A stretch of DNA of 64,000 nucleotides, from NCBI RefSeq assembly GCF_002001015.1, contig NZ_MUNO01000037.1, positions 1 through 64,000 on the forward strand, written 5' to 3'. The notes beneath the pieces are model-generated. The model made no database searches. It worked only from the letters and a program-made list of their open reading frames with translations, and was not told the DNA's origin. This DNA is from Polaromonas sp. A23 (GTDB taxonomy: Bacteria; Pseudomonadota; Gammaproteobacteria; Burkholderiales; Burkholderiaceae_C). Shown here in pieces: positions 51,629 through 61,060 of this stretch. Positions within the stretch are counted from its first letter, which is position 1; the number at the start of each line of letters is the position of its first letter. A program made the translations under genes and the position numbers.

Positions 51629-52343
51629 GCCAGCCTTATCGGATATTTTGGGATTCAAGCGACCTGACTTTACCAAGCCGGGCCTGCCTGCGGGCCTGTT
51701 GGGTTTTATGGTCAGTCTTTTTATGCTGGTATTGGCCCCGAACAGCCATGCACAGGCGGTGGGAAAACCGGCCACAGCCGGCACCGGCCCCACCATTCTG
51801 GTGGTGGGTGATTCACTGAGTGCCGAGTACGGCCTTAAACGCGGCAGCGGCTGGGTCAGCCTGATGACCCAGCGCCTGCTTGCCGAGAAGATGCCGGGAC
51901 AAGTGGTCAACGCCAGCATCAGCGGCGATACGACCTCCGGTGGCCGCTCGCGCTTGGGCGCCCTGCTCACCCAGCACAAACCCGGCGTGGTCATTATCGA
52001 GCTGGGCGGCAATGATGCCCTGCGCGGCCTGCCCCTGGAAATGACCGAGGGTAACCTGCGCACCATGACGCAGGCCGCACAAAAAGCCGGCGCAAAAGTC
52101 CTGCTGGTCGGGATGCAGGTGCCTCCGAACTACGGTGGCGACTATGCGGCGAAGTTCTCGGGCTTGTTCGCAAAAGTGGCAAAGGACACCAAATCGGCGA
52201 TCGTGCCTTTCCTGCTCAAGGGTGTGGCAGACACCAATGACGCTACCCGGTTGTTTCAGGCTGACCGTATTCATCCCAATGAGCAGGCGCACCCGATGAT
52301 GCTGGCCAATGTCTGGCCGGAACTGAAAAAACTTCTCAAGTGA
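51627..52343 (+). CDS. tesA: GDSL arylesterase / TesA-like lysophospholipase
   Basis: 238 residues from the ATG at 51627, whose bases overlap the divergent ATPase start. A hydrophobic export signal (about 20-42, ending NSHAQA) with an unusually long N-terminal extension; the ATG at 51708 would give a shorter one. SGNH blocks: VVGDSLSAEYG (Ser), ISGDTTSGG (Gly), ELGGNDALRG (Asn) and DRIHPNEQAH (Asp/His). Periplasmic acyl-CoA thioesterase I/protease I family. Confidence 0.88.
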   Translation: MPALSDILGFKRPDFTKPGLPAGLLGFMVSLFMLVLAPNSHAQAVGKPATAGTGPTILVVGDSLSAEYGLKRGSGWVSLMTQRLLAEKMPGQVVNASISGDTTSGGRSRLGALLTQHKPGVVIIELGGNDALRGLPLEMTEGNLRTMTQAAQKAGAKVLLVGMQVPPNYGGDYAAKFSGLFAKVAKDTKSAIVPFLLKGVADTNDATRLFQADRIHPNEQAHPMMLANVWPELKKLLK

Positions 52344-53395
52344 CGATCGAACGCATCCCGGCCGGGGAGGCCCTTGACCGGCTGAAAGACTTCTCTGCCG
52401 TCATCGACGCCCGCAGCGAAGGCGAATACGCCGAAGACCATTTGCCCGGCGCCGTCAACTGGCCCAGCCTGAATGATGAAGAGCGCAAGATTGTTGGCAC
52501 CCGCTACAAGCAGATCAGCCAGTTCGAAGCGAAGAAGCTGGGTGCGGCGCTGGTGGCAAAAAACATCGCCGCACACATCCAGCGCGAGGTGCTGGACAAA
52601 CCCCGGGAGTGGCAACCCCTGATTTATTGCTGGCGTGGGGGAAAACGCAGCGGTTCGCTGGCCTTGATCCTGGACCAGATCGGCTTCAAGGTCACACTGG
52701 TCGACGGTGGTTACAAGGCCTTTCGGGCAGCGCTGGTGGCCGACCTGTCCCAACTGGCTGCCCGCTACCGCTACCAGGTGGTTTGCGGCCCTACCGGTGC
52801 GGGCAAGACGCGCCTGCTGCACGCATTGGCGCAGCAAGGCGCGCAGGTGCTTGACCTGGAGGCGCTGGCCAATCACCGCAGCTCGGTGCTGGGCCTGATC
52901 CCCGGGGTGGCGCAACCCAGCCAGAAGGCTTTTGACAGCCAGATCTGGGCAGCACTGCGCGGGTTTGACCCTGCCCGGCCGGTCTACATCGAAAGCGAAA
53001 GCAAGAAGGTGGGCAATGTCGCCGTTCCCGAAGGGTTGATTACGGCGATGCGGGCAAGCCCTTGCCTGAGGCTGGACCTGCCCGAGAGCGAGCGGGTGGC
53101 CTTGCTGCTGGAAGATTACGATTTTTTCGTGAAAGACATCGGCTTTTTCTGCGAACGCCTGGGCGCATTGACAGAGGCACGCGGCAAGGCCACCGTGCAG
53201 GACTGGCAGGCCCGCGCACGCAGCGGCGATGTCGCCTCGGTGGTGCAGGAGCTGCTGGTCGAGCACTACGATCCGGCCTACCTGCAGTCCATACAGCGCA
53301 ATTTCGCGCAGTACGAATCAGCGCGTGTTCTGGCGCCCAGGTCACATACAACCGCGGCCATGGACGAACTAGCCGCGAGCCTGCTGGCCGCCTGA
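52340..53395 (+). CDS. mnmH: tRNA 2-selenouridine synthase (MnmH/SelU)
   Basis: 351 residues from a GTG that overlaps the previous stop by four bases. N-terminal rhodanese domain with active Cys-97 (IYCWRGGKRSG) and C-terminal P-loop domain (Walker A GPTGAGKT about 150-157). It replaces sulfur by selenium in the wobble 2-thiouridine of some tRNAs, using selenophosphate made by SelD (not in the window). Length and motifs are those of a full enzyme. Confidence 0.93.
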   Translation: MTIERIPAGEALDRLKDFSAVIDARSEGEYAEDHLPGAVNWPSLNDEERKIVGTRYKQISQFEAKKLGAALVAKNIAAHIQREVLDKPREWQPLIYCWRGGKRSGSLALILDQIGFKVTLVDGGYKAFRAALVADLSQLAARYRYQVVCGPTGAGKTRLLHALAQQGAQVLDLEALANHRSSVLGLIPGVAQPSQKAFDSQIWAALRGFDPARPVYIESESKKVGNVAVPEGLITAMRASPCLRLDLPESERVALLLEDYDFFVKDIGFFCERLGALTEARGKATVQDWQARARSGDVASVVQELLVEHYDPAYLQSIQRNFAQYESARVLAPRSHTTAAMDELAASLLAA

Positions 53396-53412
53396 ACCGG
53401 CGGCCCAAAAAA

Positions 53413-53454
53413 CAAGGCCCCGGAAAAACAGCTGCCTGTTCCTGCGGGGCCTTG
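53413..53454 (-). terminator. Rho-independent terminator for the leftward small gene
   Basis: CAAGGCCCCG and CGGGGCCTTG pair perfectly, with an inner AACAG/CTGTT pair. On the minus strand the stem is followed by TTTTTT. It lies downstream of the 53548-53718 gene and on the far side of the repeat at 53465-53534. Confidence 0.85.
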
Positions 53455-53464
53455 GGCACCAAGG

Positions 53465-53534
53465 TTGCTATCAAATAAATAGCTAGTAGCGCCCGTAAAT
53501 CAAGGGCTAATGCCCGATTTCTTTCAAATTTTTC
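53465..53534 (+). repeat. Dispersed AATAGCT-type repeat (best copy)
   Basis: TTGCTATCAAATAAATAGCT, then AGTAGCGCCCGTAAATCAAGGGC and a CCCGATTTCTTTCAAATTTTT end. The best preserved of the copies seen. Contains a short inverted repeat GCTAT...ATAGC. It lies between the terminator and the stop of the small Lys-rich gene. Confidence 0.85.
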
Positions 53535-53547
53535 GAGTCATCCCGCC

Positions 53548-53718
53548 TCAGGACACGGGGTCGGCTGGCGGGGTGGCTTCGCCGCCCTCTTCGCCCGGTG
53601 TTTCATCGTCCGGCAAGTCTGGCTTGCCTTCGGCTTTGCGCTTGAGCTTTTCCTCTTTTTTCTTCTTTTTGGCCAGCTCTTTCTGGCGCTTTTCGTAGGA
53701 GTAATTGGGAGTTGCCAC
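53548..53718 (-). CDS. Small Lys-rich cytoplasmic protein (56 aa)
   Basis: Starts at a GTG at 53718 behind GAAGAAAG. The first half is very basic (YEKRQKELAKKKKKEEKLKRKAEG), likely helical and perhaps nucleic-acid-binding; the second half is acidic and Pro-rich (LPDDETPGEEGG). No signal or membrane segment. Proteins of this kind are, to my knowledge, conserved as hypothetical proteins in related Burkholderiales. Terminator at 53413-53454. Confidence 0.7.
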   Translation of the reverse strand: MATPNYSYEKRQKELAKKKKKEEKLKRKAEGKPDLPDDETPGEEGGEATPPADPVS

Positions 53719-53745
53719 GGCGTGCTTTCTTCAGGGGAATATGTC

Positions 53746-54933
53746 CTAACTGTACTGCATCAGGGCCAGCGAGTTCGCAAGGTCGGCCTGCAGGTCGGCA
53801 ACGGCTTCCAGCCCGATCGAAAACCGCACCAGGCCGCCTTTGAAGGGCCAGGGCATGGTCCGGATGGCCGGCACGTCATACGGCGCGCACAGGCTCATGG
53901 GGCCGGCCCAGCTGTAACCGAGCTGGAACAGCTGCAGGTTGTCGCAAAACTGGTCGACCTGCGCCTGCGCATAGCCGGGTTTGAACACAATGCTCAGCAG
54001 GCAGGCCGCGGCCGTGCAGTCGCGCTTCCAGAAAGTATGCCCGGGCGAGCCTTCCAGCGCCGGATGCAGCACGGCTTCAACCTGCGGCTGCTGTTGCAGC
54101 CAGGCCGCAAGCGTGCGGGTCGCGGCGTCCTGCGCGGCATAACGCAAGGCGATGGTGCCCAAGCCGCGCAGCACCAGCTCGACGTCGTTGCCGCTGACAC
54201 CGTAGCCCACGCGCATATGGCAAAAGTGCACCAGTTGATGCAGCGCCTCGTCGCGCGTGACGACCGAGCCCATCAACACATCCGCGCCGCCGCTCGGATA
54301 CTTGGTCAGGGCCTGAACGGAGATGTCGGCACCCAGCGCGAAGGCGTTGAAGGCGATGCCGGCTCCCCAGGTGTTGTCCAGTGCAGTCACGATGCCTTGC
54401 GGATGCCTGTCACCGTGCGCTTTGACGGCAGCCACCAAGGCCGGCAGGTCGGGAAACTCCAGGGTGATCGAGCCCGGCGCCTCGAGCCAGACCAGACGAG
54501 TTTTGGCACTCAGTTTGGCGGCCAAGTCAGCGGGCTGCATGGCGTCGTAATAACTGGTGCTGACGCCCCAGGCGGCGAGCTCGTGCTGCGCAAAGGCCTT
54601 GTTCGGTCCGTAGACGTTGTCCGGAACCAGCACCTCGTCGCCGGCCTTGAGCAGCGCCATGTCGACCAGCACCACGGACGCCAGCCCGCTGGGAACCAGG
54701 GTGCAGAAGCTGCCGCCTTCCAGCGTGGCAATGCGCTCTTCCAGCGTGAAGGTGGTCGGCGTGCCATGCAGGCCGTAGGTGTAGCCGGTCTTGTGTTTCC
54801 AGTCGCGCTGGCGCAGCGCCGCGACGCTCGGGAAAATGATGGTTGAAGCCTTGTGGACGCCGGGCTGGACCGAGTCAAAGCCGGCCGGCGGCTTGTAGGC
54901 GTGGTGGATCAGTTGGGTGGAAATATCGCTCAT
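53746..54933 (-). CDS. metC: Cystathionine beta-lyase
   Basis: 395 residues of the Cys/Met-metabolism PLP family. PLP Lys in SVQALTKYPSGG (about 210), TGYTYGLHGTPTTFTLEERIATLE near the N-terminus, LDNTWGAG and C-terminal LVRFSIGLE. It cleaves cystathionine to homocysteine, pyruvate and ammonia. Sequence details fit MetC better than gamma-synthase or gamma-lyase, but the family is hard to split by eye. Stands alone. Confidence 0.88.
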   Translation of the reverse strand: MSDISTQLIHHAYKPPAGFDSVQPGVHKASTIIFPSVAALRQRDWKHKTGYTYGLHGTPTTFTLEERIATLEGGSFCTLVPSGLASVVLVDMALLKAGDEVLVPDNVYGPNKAFAQHELAAWGVSTSYYDAMQPADLAAKLSAKTRLVWLEAPGSITLEFPDLPALVAAVKAHGDRHPQGIVTALDNTWGAGIAFNAFALGADISVQALTKYPSGGADVLMGSVVTRDEALHQLVHFCHMRVGYGVSGNDVELVLRGLGTIALRYAAQDAATRTLAAWLQQQPQVEAVLHPALEGSPGHTFWKRDCTAAACLLSIVFKPGYAQAQVDQFCDNLQLFQLGYSWAGPMSLCAPYDVPAIRTMPWPFKGGLVRFSIGLEAVADLQADLANSLALMQYS

Positions 54934-54984
54934 TTGCCGATGTTAACGGCAGGCGATGGTTAGGGGCTTCCCCTTCAAGCAGGG

Positions 54985-55070
54985 GCCGCGGATATGGCTT
55001 TGCCAGTCCGCAGGCGCAGCGGCCCCCTCGGGGGGCAGGGAGCTACACGAAGTGAGCGACCGTGGGGGCC
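54985..55070 (-). repeat. GC-rich dispersed repeat (GCCCCC...CCCCGAGGGGG type)
   Basis: On the minus strand it reads GCCCCCACGGTCGCTCACTT...CCCTGCCCCCCGAGGGGGCC. The CCCCCCGAGGGGG core and its GCCCCCACG lead recur at 60915-60985 in hflK. I associate such elements with Comamonadaceae intergenic DNA. The G/C palindrome could form a strong hairpin. Confidence 0.7.
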
Positions 55071-55071
55071 G

Positions 55072-55596
55072 TTAAACCTTCCATTTCTCCAGCAATTTCT
55101 CCGGGCCCATGCTGTCGTAGCCTTCGAAGGGCTGGTGAATCCACGGATTGGTCGGCAGGAACTCCACCGAATAATCGGGCTGAAAAGTCGACACGCCCTT
55201 GGTCCAGATCACCGCGCTGCGCAGCTCGCTGATGGGCTTGTAGTTGTTGCGCAACTGGTGGATCACGGCGTTGAGCGTGTGGCCGGTGTCGGCCAGGTCG
55301 TCCACAAGCAGCACTTTACCGGCGATCTCGCCTTTGGGCGTGGTGATGAAACGCGCGATGTCGAGGTTGCCCTGCACCGTGCCGGAGTCGGCGCGGTAGG
55401 AGCTGGTGGACATGATGGCCAGCGGCTTGTCGAAGATACGCGACAGGATGTCGCCAGGCCGCATGCCTCCGCGCGCCAGGCACAGGATGGTGTCGAACTG
55501 CCAGCCGGACTGGTGGATCTTGATCGCCAGTTTTTCAATCAGGTTGTGGTATTCGTCATAACTGACATATAGGTGTTTGCCGTCTTCCGTCAACAT
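55072..55596 (-). CDS. Phosphoribosyltransferase (xanthine/hypoxanthine type)
   Basis: 174 residues, type I PRTase. PRPP loop VLLVDDLADTGHT (about 97-109) and the hood-like ILCLARGGMRPGDIL near 38-52. It likely salvages hypoxanthine or guanine/xanthine to nucleotides and lies next to purA. Divided from purA by the repeat at 55610-55669. Confidence 0.9.
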   Translation of the reverse strand: MLTEDGKHLYVSYDEYHNLIEKLAIKIHQSGWQFDTILCLARGGMRPGDILSRIFDKPLAIMSTSSYRADSGTVQGNLDIARFITTPKGEIAGKVLLVDDLADTGHTLNAVIHQLRNNYKPISELRSAVIWTKGVSTFQPDYSVEFLPTNPWIHQPFEGYDSMGPEKLLEKWKV

Positions 55597-55609
55597 GAAA
55601 ATGCTCCTG

Positions 55610-55669
55610 ATTCAATAGCTGGCTGCGCCCGACCCTATTGGGCTGGAGCGCGATTTGACTCAAAATTTT
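55610..55669 (+). repeat. Dispersed AATAGCT-type repeat
   Basis: ATTCAATAGCTGGCTGCGCCC, then ATTGGGCTGGAGCGCGATTTGACTCAAAATTTTCG. It aligns with the second three-quarters of the 53465-53534 copy. It fills most of the 84-base space between the phosphoribosyltransferase and purA genes. Confidence 0.75.
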
Positions 55670-55680
55670 CGCGAAACCAT

Positions 55681-57078
<1,398 letters not shown>

Positions 57079-58293
57079 TCAGGCCGGCGTTTTACCCAGC
57101 GGCTGGACCTGCCACTGGCCGGCAACGCTGGCCAGTTCGCGGTCGCAGTCAAATTCATCAACTTCGTGCTCATGGCCCGGCAGGACGCAGGCCACGGTTT
57201 CGCCGCCGGCGCGCAATCGGGCAATGGCAGCACGCAGATCGGCTTCTTCGCCCCAAGGCGCGCGTATGGCGGGCCGTAGTGGTTTGGGCGTCAGCACGCT
57301 GACCAGCTCCTTGAGGTCCAGGCTGAAGCCGGCCGCGGGCCGGTTGCGCCCGAACACGGCACCAACCTCGTCATATCGGCCACCGCGCACCAGCTCGGCG
57401 CCCTGGGCGCCATCACGTTGGCCATGGCCGTAAATGGCAAAGCGGGTACCGCTGTAGTAGGCATAACCGCGCAGGTCAGCCAGGTCGAACCCAATTTTGA
57501 CGCCACCCGCAAGGTTGGCCACGTGGGTCGCCAGCCACTTCAGGTTCTGCAACGCCTTCAGCGCTTCGGGCAAAGCCTTGAAGACCTTTTCGGCTTCAGC
57601 CAATACCTTCTCGTCGCCATAGAACTGCAGCAGCGCGAGCAGTCCCTGGCGTGCGGCGGCGGGCAACTCTCCGTTGAGGCTGGCGGTCAGGCTGGCCAGC
57701 TCGCTGGCGTCCTTGCTCGCGAGGGCGGCATGAATGCGGGCCAGCATGGCGGCACTGACCTTGGCACCGGCCAACAGGCTACTGACGATGCGCACATCGG
57801 CCATATCGACCGACAGCTTCGTGACGCCGGCGGCCGTCAGTCCTTCCAACGCCAGCAACTGGGCTTCCAGGTCGGCCTCGAGCCCGGCATGGCCGTAAAT
57901 TTCGGCGCCGAACTGCAGCGGCTCGCGGGTGGCGTGCGGGCGGTCGGCGCGGGTGTGCAACACCGGGCCGCAGTAACACAGGCGAGCCACGCCCTGGCGA
58001 TTCAGCAGGTGGGCGTCGATGCGCGCGACCTGCGGCGTGGTGTCGGCGCGCAGGCCCAGCGTTCGGCCGGACAGCTGGTCCACCAGCTTGAAGGTCTGCA
58101 GGTCGAGCGCTTCACCGGTGCCGGTAAGCAGGGATTCGAGGTGTTCGAGCAGCGGCGGCATGACCAGCTCGTAGCCATAGCTGCGGGCCGTGTCGAGAAA
58201 CAGGCGACGCAGCTCTTCGATATGGCGCGCCTCGGAGGGCAGGACATCGGCAATTTGATCCGGCAATTGCCATGATGACGACCAGGCGGGCAT
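57079..58293 (-). CDS. hisZ: ATP phosphoribosyltransferase regulatory subunit HisZ
   Basis: 404 residues from the ATG at 58293 (MPAWSSSW), leaving out 22 unsupported upstream codons. A paralogue of class II histidyl-tRNA synthetase with [17 protein letters not shown] (motif 2 region), [12 protein letters not shown] and [12 protein letters not shown]. HisZ pairs with the short form of HisG and makes it sensitive to histidine. Gene order hflC-DUF2065-hisZ-purA supports the call. Confidence 0.92.
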   Translation of the reverse strand: MPAWSSSWQLPDQIADVLPSEARHIEELRRLFLDTARSYGYELVMPPLLEHLESLLTGTGEALDLQTFKLVDQLSGRTLGLRADTTPQVARIDAHLLNRQGVARLCYCGPVLHTRADRPHATREPLQFGAEIYGHAGLEADLEAQLLALEGLTAAGVTKLSVDMADVRIVSSLLAGAKVSAAMLARIHAALASKDASELASLTASLNGELPAAARQGLLALLQFYGDEKVLAEAEKVFKALPEALKALQNLKWLATHVANLAGGVKIGFDLADLRGYAYYSGTRFAIYGHGQRDGAQGAELVRGGRYDEVGAVFGRNRPAAGFSLDLKELVSVLTPKPLRPAIRAPWGEEADLRAAIARLRAGGETVACVLPGHEHEVDEFDCDRELASVAGQWQVQPLGKTPA

Positions 58294-58419
58294 GTATTTA
58301 TCGTGGGCTGTTAAAAACAGGATTTTACCGGGCTTGAGGCCCGGTTTCCGGCCAACCACAAGCCGGATGCAGTCAGCGGCAGCAAAAACCGTGGCAACCG
58401 GGCCCTCAGGGCTTACCTG

Positions 58420-58608
58420 TCAAAGAAGAAAAAGGATCCAGACCAGGCCGGCGGCCATGCTGCACAAGCCGAAAAACCGGATCTGGCCATTGCTCATTCG
58501 CAGAATTTGCTCAAACATGCTGCGCCAGCCGGATGGCGAGAAAAACGGCAGCAAGCCTTCGATGACCAGCATGCACGCCAATGCGAGCCAGAGCGTGCCG
58601 CTGTCCAA
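58420..58608 (-). CDS. DUF2065 small membrane protein
   Basis: 62 residues from a TTG at 58608, ten bases after the hflC stop; longer forms would run into hflC. Two membrane helices with the DUF2065 pattern TLWLALACMLVIEGLLPFFSP and QIRFFGLCSMAAGLVWILFL. These proteins lie after hflC in many proteobacteria; function unknown. Confidence 0.82.
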   Translation of the reverse strand: MDSGTLWLALACMLVIEGLLPFFSPSGWRSMFEQILRMSNGQIRFFGLCSMAAGLVWILFLL

Positions 58609-58618
58609 AAGAGGTGCT

Positions 58619-59518
58619 TTACTTTTTGGCCGGAGCCGCGCCAGTACCGGAGCTGCGCATGGCCTTGAAGAAGTCGGAGGACGGGTCAAGCACCATCACG
58701 TCGCTCTTCTTGCTAAAGCTGGCCTTGTAGGCGTCCAGGCTGCGGTAGAACTGGGCAAACTGCGGGTCCCGGCCGAAAGATTCGTTATAAACCGAAGCTG
58801 CCTGGGCATCGCCCTCCCCCTTGACCTTCTGTGCATCGCGGTAAGCATTGGCAATGGTCACCTCACGCTGCCGGTCGGCATCAGCGCGGATTTTCTCGCC
58901 TTCGGCTGCACCTGTCGATCGCAGTTCATTGGCAACACGCTTACGCTCGGCCTCCATACGCCGATAGACCGACTCCGTGATGGCCTCGACATAATCCACG
59001 CGCGTGATGCGCACGTCGACAACATCCACGCCCCACGGCTTCGCGCCCCGCACTACCTGCAGCACTTCTTTCTTCACGTCAGCCATCAACGCTTCACGCT
59101 TGAGGGAAAGCAGGTCGCGCACGGTGCGCTTATTGATTTCTTCCTGAAAAGCATTGCGAACCACCCGGTTCAGCTGGTTGGCGCCAGCGCGCTCGTCCAG
59201 CCCCACATTGCGGATGTATTCCGACGGATCGGTGATCCGCCAGCGCACATACCAGTCGATCACCACGCGCTGCTTTTCCGCAGTCAGCATGGGCTCGGCA
59301 TCCGTACTGTCCAGCGTCAACAGGCGTTTATCAATGTAAGAAACGTTCTGGAACGGTGGCGGCAACTTGAAGTTCAGGCCGGGTTCGGTAATGACTTCCT
59401 TGATTTGCCCGAGTGCGTAAATCACGCCGAACTGGCGCTGGTCGACGACGAACAACATGGAACTGGCCAGTGCAAGCAGCACCAGAAGCGACGAGGCAAT
59501 AAATCCGACTCTGTTCAC
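58619..59518 (-). CDS. hflC: HflC, SPFH-family protease modulator
   Basis: 299 residues. N-terminal membrane anchor (about 5-24), then an SPFH/band-7 domain (VVDQRQFGVIYALGQ, LTLDSTDAEPML, GVDVVDVRITRVDY) and a helical part with ADADRQREVTIANAYRDAQ. With HflK it forms a large membrane complex around FtsH. It starts 11 bases after the hflK stop. Confidence 0.94.
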   Translation of the reverse strand: MNRVGFIASSLLVLLALASSMLFVVDQRQFGVIYALGQIKEVITEPGLNFKLPPPFQNVSYIDKRLLTLDSTDAEPMLTAEKQRVVIDWYVRWRITDPSEYIRNVGLDERAGANQLNRVVRNAFQEEINKRTVRDLLSLKREALMADVKKEVLQVVRGAKPWGVDVVDVRITRVDYVEAITESVYRRMEAERKRVANELRSTGAAEGEKIRADADRQREVTIANAYRDAQKVKGEGDAQAASVYNESFGRDPQFAQFYRSLDAYKASFSKKSDVMVLDPSSDFFKAMRSSGTGAAPAKK

Positions 59519-59529
59519 TTTTGTCTTCC

Positions 59530-61017
59530 TTAACGGGTGTCACGGTCACGCGTGCGGGAAGCATCGCGGGCGCGGGTATCGGAGGTGCCGGTGGCCGGGG
59601 CTGCGGGCAGCGCCGGTGCTGTTACCGCGCCGGGTAAAACGGTAGCATCGGCACCGCTTGATGGCGCGCCCTGGACAGACTGCTGCATGATCTTGTCGAG
59701 TGGCAGGTAAAGCAGGTTCGAACCCTGGCGGGACTCCACCATCACCTTGGTGACGTTGCTGTACACCTGTTGCATGGTGTCGGTGTACATGCGGTCACGT
59801 GTGACCTGCGGGGCTTTCTGGTATTCAGCCAGCACGGAGCGGAAGCGCTGCGCATCACCCTGGGCCTGGGCAACAATGCGGGCCTTGTAGGCTTCGGATT
59901 CTTCTTTCAATCGCGAAGCGGAGCCGACCGCACGCGGAATGACGTCATTGGCATACGCCTGTGCTTCGTTCTTGGCACGTTCACGTTCCTGGCCGGCCTT
60001 GAGCACGTCATCGAACGAGGCCTGAACCTGCTCAGGCGGGCGCACGCCGCTTTGCTGCAGGTTGATCCCGACCACCTCGACACCCACTTTGTAGCGGTCG
60101 AGGATGGTCTGCATGAGCGTTCGCACGCGTGGGCCAATCTGGTCGCGTTCTTCGGCCAGGGCCGAGTCCATTTTCATTTTGCCCACCACTTCGCGCACAG
60201 CGGTTTCCGCTGCCTGGACCACGGCTCCCGCCGGGTCTTTGCTTTCGAACAAATAGGCGCGCGCGTCGCTGAGGCGGTACTGCACCGCAAACTTGATCTC
60301 GACGATGTTTTCGTCTTCAGTCAACATGGCCGACTCACGCAAACCCGTGGCCTTGATGATGGTGTCGCGTCCCACATCCACGGAACGGATCTGCGTGACG
60401 ACGACCATCTCATGGCGCTGGACAGGGTACGGCAGGCGCCAGTTGAAACCGGCGCCCACGGTTGATTTGTACTTGCCAAACTGGGTAATCACCGCTTGCT
60501 GGCCCTCTTGCACGATGAAGAAGCCAGTACCCAGCCAGATCAGCACTGCAATGCCGGCAATCAGACCAATGCCTATGCCTGCACTTTTCATGTCGGGCTG
60601 AAAGCCGCCCGGGCCGCCATTGCCGCCTCCACCTCCGTTGCCCCGGCCGCGTTGTCCTGCGTTTTTCGCCCCCCCAAAAAGGCCACCGAGTTTGCGGTTG
60701 AAGTCACGCCACAACTCGTCAAGATCGGGCGGGCCCTGATTTGGGCCTTGACCTTGCGGCCGGGGTGGCACAGGGGGCTTTGCCGGTGGAACCTCATCAC
60801 GGCCTGCGTCGGGTTTGGCCTCATCAGCCGGAGATTTGTCGTCGTCGCGGCCCCAGCGGGGATCGTTCAGATTGAACATTCCTCGGGCGCCTTGCCTCAG
60901 CCGTCCTGGCAAAGTCGTTTGCCCCCACGCTTCGTTGCCCCCCGAGGGGGTCGTCGCTTGCTTGGGGCGGCCCTTCACGGCGCGCGTCAGCATCTGTAGC
61001 ACAGGGTTCAGGTTCAT
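59530..61017 (-). CDS. hflK: HflK, SPFH-family protease modulator
   Basis: 495 residues if started at 61017. A cytoplasmic Gly/Pro-rich N-terminus, membrane segment about 150-168 (IGIGLIAGIAVLIWLG), then the SPFH domain (FIVQEGQQAVITQFGKY, VEVVGINLQQSGVRPPEQVQASF) and a Thr/Ala-rich tail. Residues before Met-47 are encoded by a GC-rich dispersed repeat (60915-60985), and the in-frame ATG at 60879 (MFNLNDPRWGRD) may be the true start. Partner of HflC. Confidence 0.92.
   Translation of the reverse strand: MNLNPVLQMLTRAVKGRPKQATTPSGGNEAWGQTTLPGRLRQGARGMFNLNDPRWGRDDDKSPADEAKPDAGRDEVPPAKPPVPPRPQGQGPNQGPPDLDELWRDFNRKLGGLFGGAKNAGQRGRGNGGGGGNGGPGGFQPDMKSAGIGIGLIAGIAVLIWLGTGFFIVQEGQQAVITQFGKYKSTVGAGFNWRLPYPVQRHEMVVVTQIRSVDVGRDTIIKATGLRESAMLTEDENIVEIKFAVQYRLSDARAYLFESKDPAGAVVQAAETAVREVVGKMKMDSALAEERDQIGPRVRTLMQTILDRYKVGVEVVGINLQQSGVRPPEQVQASFDDVLKAGQERERAKNEAQAYANDVIPRAVGSASRLKEESEAYKARIVAQAQGDAQRFRSVLAEYQKAPQVTRDRMYTDTMQQVYSNVTKVMVESRQGSNLLYLPLDKIMQQSVQGAPSSGADATVLPGAVTAPALPAAPATGTSDTRARDASRTRDRDTR
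60915..60985 (+). repeat. GC-rich dispersed repeat overlapping the 5' end of hflK
   Basis: TTTGCCCCCACGCTTCGTTG, then CCCCCCGAGGGGG, as in the element at 54985-55070. It lies in the part of the frame that would encode residues about 12-35 of HflK. Either the repeat is translated or translation begins downstream of it at 60879. Confidence 0.65.
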
Positions 61018-61060
61018 GGAATCGAGCTCACTTTTTTCATTACTTCGACATTGTGCCTAA

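Noticed and set aside
53722-54846. 374-codon plus-strand frame opposite metC
   Set aside because: Antisense to metC with its PLP-Lys motif; no domain or start signal.
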